Shown piece by piece: positions 58,789-64,000 of a stretch of 64,000 nucleotides of DNA. The notes under the pieces are model-generated. The model made no database searches and was not told the origin of the DNA. It worked only from the letters and a program-made list of their open reading frames with translations. The translations under genes were made by a program, and so were the position numbers. Source of the DNA: Xanthomonas sacchari (GTDB taxonomy: Bacteria > Pseudomonadota > Gammaproteobacteria > Xanthomonadales > Xanthomonadaceae); NCBI RefSeq assembly GCF_024266585.1, contig NZ_CP100647.1, positions 2,275,001 through 2,339,000 on the forward strand, in the 5' to 3' direction. Position 1 is the stretch's first letter; the number at the start of each line of letters is the position of its first letter.

Positions 58789-60207
58789 ATGTCCGCCCGT
58801 CCCGGCTACCGTGGCGATCGCAAAAGCGAGCGCAACGAACGCAGCGAGCCGCGTCTCGACCAACTGCGGGTGCCGCCGCACTCGATCGAGGCCGAACAGG
58901 CCGTACTCGGCGGCCTGATGCTGGCGCCGGAGGCCTACGACCGGGTCAACGACCAGCTCACCGACAAGGACTTCTACCGGCGCGATCACCAGTTGATCTA
59001 CCGCGCGATCCGCGAGTTGGCCGAGAAGGGGCGCCCGTTCGACGCGGTGACCCTGGGCGAGTGGTTCGAATCGCAAGGCAAGCTGGAGATGGTCGGCGAC
59101 GGCGCCTACCTGATCGAGCTGGCCAGCACCACGCCCTCGGCCGCCAACATCGCCGCCTACGCCGAGATCGTCCGCGACAAGGCGGTGCTGCGGCAGTTGA
59201 TCGAGGTCGGCACCACCATCGTCAACGACGGCTTCCAGCCCGAAGGCCGCGAGAGCGCGGAACTGCTGGCGTCGGCGGAAAAGGCCGTGTTCCAGATCGC
59301 CGAAGCCGGCGCGCGTGGGCGCAGCGACTTCGTGGCGATGCCCGGCGCGTTGAAGGACGCGTTCGAGGAGCTGCGCAACCGCTTCGAGAACGGCGGCAAC
59401 ATCACCGGCCTGCCGACCGGCTACAACGATTTCGATGCGATGACCGCCGGCCTGCAGCCGACCGACCTGATCATCCTTGCCGCGCGTCCGGCGATGGGCA
59501 AGACCACCTTCGCGCTGAACATCGCCGAGTACGCGGCGATCAAGTCGAAGAAGGCGGTGGCGGTGTTCTCGATGGAAATGTCCGCCTCGCAGCTGGCGAT
59601 GCGCCTGATCTCCTCCAACGGCCGCATCAACGCGCAGCGCTTGCGTACCGGCCAGCTCGAGGACGAGGACTGGGCGCGGGTCACCGGCGCGATCAAGATG
59701 CTCAAGGAGACCAAGATCTTCATCGACGACACGCCAGGCGTGTCGCCGGAAGTGCTGCGCTCCAAGGCGCGCCGGCTCAAGCGCGAACACGACCTGGGCC
59801 TGATCGTGATCGACTACCTGCAGCTGATGTCGGTGCCCGGCAACAGCGAGAACCGCGCCACCGAGATCTCGGAGATCTCGCGCTCGCTCAAGGGCCTGGC
59901 CAAGGAACTGGGGGTGCCGGTGATCGCGCTGTCGCAGCTCAACCGCTCGCTGGAAACGCGCACCGACAAGCGTCCGGTGATGGCCGACCTGCGCGAATCC
60001 GGCGCGATCGAGCAGGACGCGGACATGATCGTGTTCATCTACCGCGACGACTACTACAACAAGGAAAATTCGCCGGACAAGGGCCTGGCCGAGATCATCA
60101 TCGGCAAGCACCGCGGCGGCCCGACCGGCTCGTGCAAGCTCAAGTTCTTCGGCGAATACACCCGCTTCGACAACCTCGCGCACGATTCGGTGGGCGCGTT
60201 CGAGTAA
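58789..60207 (+). CDS. dnaB: Replicative DNA helicase DnaB
   Basis: 472 aa. N-terminal DnaG-binding domain: VPPHSIEAEQAVLGGLML. RecA-like C-terminal domain: Walker A ARPAMGKTTFALN, Walker B LGLIVIDYLQLMS, ALSQLNRSLETR, DLRESGAIEQDAD and the arginine finger region KHRGGPTGSCKLKFF. It unwinds DNA as a hexamer at the fork in the 5'-3' direction. The basic N-terminal tail (MSARPGYRGDRKSERNERSEP) is longer than in E. coli. No intein is present. Confidence 0.97.
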   Translation: MSARPGYRGDRKSERNERSEPRLDQLRVPPHSIEAEQAVLGGLMLAPEAYDRVNDQLTDKDFYRRDHQLIYRAIRELAEKGRPFDAVTLGEWFESQGKLEMVGDGAYLIELASTTPSAANIAAYAEIVRDKAVLRQLIEVGTTIVNDGFQPEGRESAELLASAEKAVFQIAEAGARGRSDFVAMPGALKDAFEELRNRFENGGNITGLPTGYNDFDAMTAGLQPTDLIILAARPAMGKTTFALNIAEYAAIKSKKAVAVFSMEMSASQLAMRLISSNGRINAQRLRTGQLEDEDWARVTGAIKMLKETKIFIDDTPGVSPEVLRSKARRLKREHDLGLIVIDYLQLMSVPGNSENRATEISEISRSLKGLAKELGVPVIALSQLNRSLETRTDKRPVMADLRESGAIEQDADMIVFIYRDDYYNKENSPDKGLAEIIIGKHRGGPTGSCKLKFFGEYTRFDNLAHDSVGAFE

Positions 60208-60289
60208 GCCGCCGCCCGCATCCGCGGGCAACGGCGGTGACACGTGTGGCGCCCGGAGTGTTCCGGGCACCGTCCGCATGGCGCGACGA

Positions 60290-60799
60290 TCAGTAGGGAA
60301 TCTCGATCTCGGCGTTGCTGGTGGCGTCGTAGGTGTTGGCGCCGTACTCGGCGTGGTGGGTGCACACCACGGTGATCTTGCGGTAGATCCCATAGACGAA
60401 GTTGGACGTGAAGTGCACGTCGACCAGCGCGCCGTTGCCTTCCTCGTCGTAGTCGGTGGTGTAGCCGTTGCCGACCTGGTCGTAGGCGTTGCAGCGCACG
60501 TTGATGTAGCGGGCGTCGACCCGATCGTTGTTGGCGTTGGCGAAGCGCGAGTAGGCGCGGATCTTCAGACGCTTGCCACCGGCGGGGCGGTTGTCGGACT
60601 CGTAGCCCTGGTTCTGGATCACGCCCTGCAGCGTGTAGACCGGCGTGCTGCCGCCGCCACCGCCGCCGCCACATTCGATGCCGTTATCGGCGCTGACTTC
60701 GTTCTGGAATTCGCCCGGTTCGGTGGTGCAGGCCATCGCCAGCGGGGCGGCGAGGCTCAGTGCCAGGGTGACGAGGGCTTTTGCGATGCGCTTATCCAT
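60290..60799 (-). CDS. Exported protein with poly-Gly linker, unknown
   Basis: 169 aa. Signal peptide 1-23 (APLAMA). Four Cys at 24, 43, 103 and 146. A run of seven Gly residues (44-50) links a short N-terminal piece to a folded domain of about 115 residues, with strong beta-sheet pattern (RINVRCNAYD-like, VDVHFTSNFVYGIYRKITVVCTHH). AGGAGA lies 8 nt before the ATG at 60799. No family is recognised. Base composition is slightly lower in GC than dnaB. Confidence 0.7.
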   Translation of the reverse strand: MDKRIAKALVTLALSLAAPLAMACTTEPGEFQNEVSADNGIECGGGGGGGSTPVYTLQGVIQNQGYESDNRPAGGKRLKIRAYSRFANANNDRVDARYINVRCNAYDQVGNGYTTDYDEEGNGALVDVHFTSNFVYGIYRKITVVCTHHAEYGANTYDATSNAEIEIPY

Positions 60800-61298
60800 G
60801 GTCTTGCTCTCCTGAAGGTCTTGCGGATGTCGGCGATGGGCATGAGCGCGCTGCGCCGTGCACTGCCCGCAGCGCGTCGCGGCCCTGCCGGTGCAGGTCC
60901 GTACGCGGGCGGTTCGGGGCGCACGCAGCCGCGCCGCCGGCCGTGGTGGCGGTGAGGTCGCAGCGGCGATGGCGGATGTCCCCGTGCGCGCGAGACGGCG
61001 GTGGCCGTGTCGTGCGCGGTGCAGCGAAAGCACGGATGACGTCCTTCCCCGGAACGTCATCCAACAGCAGCGGTCGCGGCGCCGCTTCGACATGACGGCG
61101 CCCGCCCCGGCGTTATAGCAGGGGCGGCGAGGCGCACGTGCGCGGCGCGCGGCGATGTCTACGAAATCGGGCCAGGGCGGTACCCGCCGCACACCAACCG
61201 GCATCGCCAAGCGCGTGCGGCATACGTCGCCGCATGCTCACTTGGCCGCTGCACCCGATCCGTATCATGGGGCGTCCTTCGCTGCGTCCCGTTCGCGC
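60800..61298. other. Divergent intergenic region, no gene seen
   Basis: 499 nt between the exported protein and photolyase genes. TATCAT at 61263-61268 is a possible photolyase -10 element. No supported coding sequence. Confidence 0.5.
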
Positions 61299-62720
61299 AT
61301 GAGCTACGCCATCGTCTGGTTCCGGCGCGACCTGCGCCTGCACGATCAACCCGCCCTGCAGGCCGCCCTGGACGCCGGGCATACGCCGGTGCCGGTGTAC
61401 CTGCACAGCCCGGAGGACGAGGGCGCGTGGGCCGCGGGCGCGGCCTCGCGCAGCTGGCTGCAGCGCTCGCTGGCGGCGCTGGATGCGCAGCTGCGCGAAC
61501 GCGGCTCGCGCCTGATCCTGCGTCAGGGCCCGGCCGACACCGCCTTGCGCCAAGTGATCGAGGACTGCGGCGCGCAGGCGGTGTACTGGAACCGCCGCTA
61601 CGAGCCGGCCACGCAGCCGCGCGATGCGCGGCTCAAACGCGACCTGCGCGAGCAGGGCCTGGAGGTGCACAGCCACAACAGCGCGCTGCTGTTCGAACCC
61701 TGGCAACTGGCGACCCAGCAGGGTGGCCCGTACAAGGTCTTCACCCCGTTCTGGCGCAGCGCGCTGAGCCACTGGCAGGTGCCGGCGCTGCAGCCTGCGC
61801 CGAAGACCCTGCCGCCGCCGCCCGCGGACCTGCAAAGCCTGCCGCTGGAGCGGCTCGGCCTGGCCCCGGCGCTGGACTGGGACCGCGGTTTCTGGGAGGC
61901 GTGGCAGCCGGGCGAGGCGGGGGCGCACGAGGCGCTGGAGGTATTCGTCGATGGCGCGTTGCGCGACTACCTCGCCGGTCGCGACCGCCCCGACCAGGTC
62001 GGCACCTCGCGGCTGTCGCCGCATCTGCACTTCGGCGAGATCGCGCCGTGGCGCATCGTCGCGACGCTGGAGCGGCAGCGCCGCGCCGCCACCGCCGCGG
62101 CGATCGACGGCTATATCCGCCAGCTCGGCTGGCGCGATTTCGCCCATCACCTGCTGCACCATTTCCCGGACACGCCCGAGCGCAATCTCAATCCGCGCTT
62201 CGAGCGCTTTCGCTGGGCCAAGCCCGATGCGGCGCGACTGCACGCCTGGCAGCGCGGCCGCACCGGCGTGCCGATCGTCGATGCCGGCCTGCGCGAGCTG
62301 TGGCACACCGGCTGGATGCACAACCGCGTGCGCATGATCGTCGCCAGCTACCTGTGCAAGCACCTGCGCATGCATTGGTCCGAGGGCGCGCGCTGGTTCT
62401 GGGACACCCTGGTCGATGCCGACCTGGCCAACAACACGCTGGGCTGGCAGTGGGTGGCCGGTACCGGCGCCGATGCCGCGCCGTATTTCCGCGTGTTCAA
62501 CCCGGTGACCCAGGCGCAGAAGTTCGATCCGCAGGGCGCGTACATCGCGCGCTGGGTGCCGGAACTGGCGGCGCTGCCGGTGGCCGAGCGCTTCGCCCCG
62601 TGGCAGGCGCCGCAGCGGCTGGCCCGCGCCGCGCCGCACTATCCGCGACAGCCGATCGTGGACCTGGCCGCCGGCCGCGATGCGGCGCTGGCCGCCTACC
62701 GCGAGACCGCCGCCGGCTGA
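61299..62720 (+). CDS. phrB: Deoxyribodipyrimidine photolyase
   Basis: 473 aa, class I CPD photolyase. N-terminal antenna domain starts IVWFRRDLRLHDQPAL. FAD domain: TSRLSPHLHFGEIAPWRI, RDFAHHLLHHFP, FRWAKPDAARLHAWQRGRTGVPIVDAGLRELWHTGWMHNRVRMI, WFWDTLVDADLANNTLGWQWVAGTGADAAPYFRVFNP. The Trp triad and CPD-site residues of the family are visible. It splits cyclobutane pyrimidine dimers with blue light. ATG at 61299 is chosen since homology begins there; upstream in-frame residues are not conserved. Confidence 0.96.
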   Translation: MSYAIVWFRRDLRLHDQPALQAALDAGHTPVPVYLHSPEDEGAWAAGAASRSWLQRSLAALDAQLRERGSRLILRQGPADTALRQVIEDCGAQAVYWNRRYEPATQPRDARLKRDLREQGLEVHSHNSALLFEPWQLATQQGGPYKVFTPFWRSALSHWQVPALQPAPKTLPPPPADLQSLPLERLGLAPALDWDRGFWEAWQPGEAGAHEALEVFVDGALRDYLAGRDRPDQVGTSRLSPHLHFGEIAPWRIVATLERQRRAATAAAIDGYIRQLGWRDFAHHLLHHFPDTPERNLNPRFERFRWAKPDAARLHAWQRGRTGVPIVDAGLRELWHTGWMHNRVRMIVASYLCKHLRMHWSEGARWFWDTLVDADLANNTLGWQWVAGTGADAAPYFRVFNPVTQAQKFDPQGAYIARWVPELAALPVAERFAPWQAPQRLARAAPHYPRQPIVDLAAGRDAALAAYRETAAG

Positions 62721-62815
62721 GCGCCGTGCCGTATTGCGCAGCGCAGCATGGACGCCGGCGCGATTGACGCCCTTCGCGGGGCCATGATTCACTCCGGGCT
62801 CGGACAGGAGCCCGC

Positions 62816-64000
62816 ATGGCCACCAGCTCAGCTCGCCGCAAGCCGCCGCGCGAACCGATGTCGCGCGTGGACACCGCCTGGTTGCGGATGGACCGGCCGA
62901 CCAATCCGATGATGATCACCGGCGTGCTGATGTTCGATGAGCCGCTGACCCTGCAGGCCCTCAAGCAACTGGTGCGCAAGCGCTTCCTGGCCTTCCCGCG
63001 GTTCCTGCAGAAGCCGGTGGAGACCGCCACCGGCGCCTACTGGCAGCGCGACGACGATTTCGACCTGGACTGGCACGTGCGCCTGTCGGCCTTGCCCGGG
63101 CGCGGGCAGAAGAAGGCGTTGGAGCGCTTCGCCGGGCAGATGGCGTCCACGCCCTTGGACAAGACCAAGCCGCTGTGGCAGTTCCACCTGATCGAACGCT
63201 ACGAAGGCGGCTCGGCGCTGGTGGCGCGGATCCACCACAGCTACGCCGACGGCATCGCGCTGGTGCAGGTGCTGCTGTCGCTGACCGATACCCAGCGCAC
63301 GCCGGAACCCTCGGCGCAGCTCGGCCAGGCCTGGCTGAAGGACGACGGCAAGGAGGTGGTGCGCCGGGTCGGCGCGGTGGACCGCTACCTCAAGCTCGGC
63401 GGGCGCATGCTCGACAAGGGCCGGGCGATGGCGCAGGACCCGAACCTGCCGACGATGCTGGCGCGCGAAGGCGGGCTGATCGGTCGCGAACTGGTCAATG
63501 CCTTGCTGCTGGCCGACGATCCGCCGACGCTGCTGCGCGGCCGCCTCGGCGTCAGCAAGCGCGTGGCCTGGGCCGAGCCGCTGGACCTGGACGAGGTCAA
63601 GGCGGTCGGCCGCGCCTGCGACTGCACGGTCAACGATGTGCTGATGGCGACCATGGCCGGCGCCTTGCGCGACTACATGCTCGAGCGCGGCGAGCGCCTG
63701 GACGGGGTGACCCTGCGCGCCACCGTGCCGGTCAATCTGCGGCCACTGGAGCACGCGCGCAAGCTCGGCAACCACTTCGGCCTGGTGTTCCTGGAGCTGC
63801 CGGTGGGCGAGGCCAATCCGGTGCGGCGCCTGCAGCGCGTGGCCGAGTCGATGCGGCAGCTCAAGCAGTCGCGCCAGGCGATGGTGGTGTTCGGCCTGCT
63901 GGCCGCGGTGGGCATGGCGCCGGCGGCGCTGCAGTCGGCGGCGCTGGATCTGTTCAGCCGCAAGGCCACCACCGTGGCGACCAACGTGCCGGGGCCGCAG
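62816..64000 (+). CDS. Wax ester synthase/diacylglycerol acyltransferase (WS/DGAT), 3' end outside window
   Basis: 395 residues visible; the frame is open at the right edge. The catalytic HHxxxDG motif is HHSYADG (His140, His141, Asp145). PLWQFHLIE and the second conserved block GNHFGLVFLELP are also present, with NVPGP at the edge (typical TNVPGP). It esterifies fatty acyl-CoA with a fatty alcohol or diacylglycerol to make storage neutral lipids. GGACAGGAG is 7 nt before the ATG at 62816. Confidence 0.93.
   Translation, partial: MATSSARRKPPREPMSRVDTAWLRMDRPTNPMMITGVLMFDEPLTLQALKQLVRKRFLAFPRFLQKPVETATGAYWQRDDDFDLDWHVRLSALPGRGQKKALERFAGQMASTPLDKTKPLWQFHLIERYEGGSALVARIHHSYADGIALVQVLLSLTDTQRTPEPSAQLGQAWLKDDGKEVVRRVGAVDRYLKLGGRMLDKGRAMAQDPNLPTMLAREGGLIGRELVNALLLADDPPTLLRGRLGVSKRVAWAEPLDLDEVKAVGRACDCTVNDVLMATMAGALRDYMLERGERLDGVTLRATVPVNLRPLEHARKLGNHFGLVFLELPVGEANPVRRLQRVAESMRQLKQSRQAMVVFGLLAAVGMAPAALQSAALDLFSRKATTVATNVPGPQ

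Noticed and set aside
1..64000. tRNA, rRNA, CRISPR arrays, insertion sequences and prophage genes
   Set aside because: No cloverleaf with conserved TTC-box, no rRNA stretch, no regularly spaced repeats with unique spacers, and no transposase or phage structural gene was recognised by reading; a covariance-model scan would be decisive for RNA genes.

Overview
The window is a 64 kb piece of a high-GC gammaproteobacterial chromosome, most likely Xanthomonas or a close Xanthomonadaceae relative. This is an inference, not a database result. It rests on the strong G/C bias at third codon positions, the dispersed intergenic elements (GTAG-type REP palindromes with the core AGCGGCTTCAGCCGC, GGGGATT-like heptamer arrays, and a CCCCAACCC/CTCCCGGGG element), and the gene content. 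About 60 protein genes were recognised. No rRNA, tRNA, CRISPR array, insertion sequence or prophage was seen. Both ends cut a gene: a glutathione S-transferase on the left and a wax ester synthase/diacylglycerol acyltransferase on the right.

Layout. 1-13 kb: GST end, lipoprotein-like esterase, SelO AMPylase, a TetR regulator divergent from an RND efflux adaptor/pump pair, apt, then dbpA with a small partner gene, divergent from the ABC-F gene uup. 13-25 kb: a secreted Sa/barnase-type ribonuclease with its barstar, Mn superoxide dismutase, a catalytically degraded endonuclease/exonuclease/phosphatase-fold protein, a GH3 beta-glucosidase, an M14 carboxypeptidase, a POT peptide transporter with a rhomboid protease, and small proteins. 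25-33 kb: an ECF sigma/anti-sigma pair divergent from a secreted S8 protease and a Gly/Ala-rich exported protein, then Dcp, glutathione peroxidase and ferredoxin-NADP reductase. 33-41 kb: an ABC exporter, an amidinotransferase-fold hydrolase, an ECF41-type sigma factor with its carboxymuconolactone-decarboxylase partner, and class I fumarase. 41.6-43.3 kb: a visibly lower-GC accessory patch with an unrecognised duplicated, Cys-rich secreted protein and an unrecognised lipoprotein. 43-54 kb: a copper module (DUF2946 plus an OprC-like receptor), PldA, cold-shock protein, cytochrome c, TcdA, an EAL phosphodiesterase and TatD. 54-64 kb: glycine-zipper protein, acyl-CoA dehydrogenase, acetyltransferase, GST, flavin reductase, dnaB, photolyase and WS/DGAT.

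How parts work together. Several units handle envelope and oxidative stress: SodA, glutathione peroxidase, Fpr, the AhpD-fold protein under ECF41, SelO and three GSTs. Others degrade or import peptides and sugars: M14 peptidase, POT transporter, Dcp, S8 protease and GH3. The most informative non-coding signals are two identical ECF41-type promoters (TGTCACG-N16-CGTC) before the sigma gene and its target, a set of -10 hexamers 5-7 nt before start codons that predict leaderless mRNAs (uup, dbpA, tcdA, the DUF2946 gene and the EEP-like gene), a short upstream reading frame overlapping the POT transporter start, and a Fur-box-like palindrome before fpr. REP palindromes sit mainly between convergent genes, while heptamer arrays sit mainly in divergent promoter regions.
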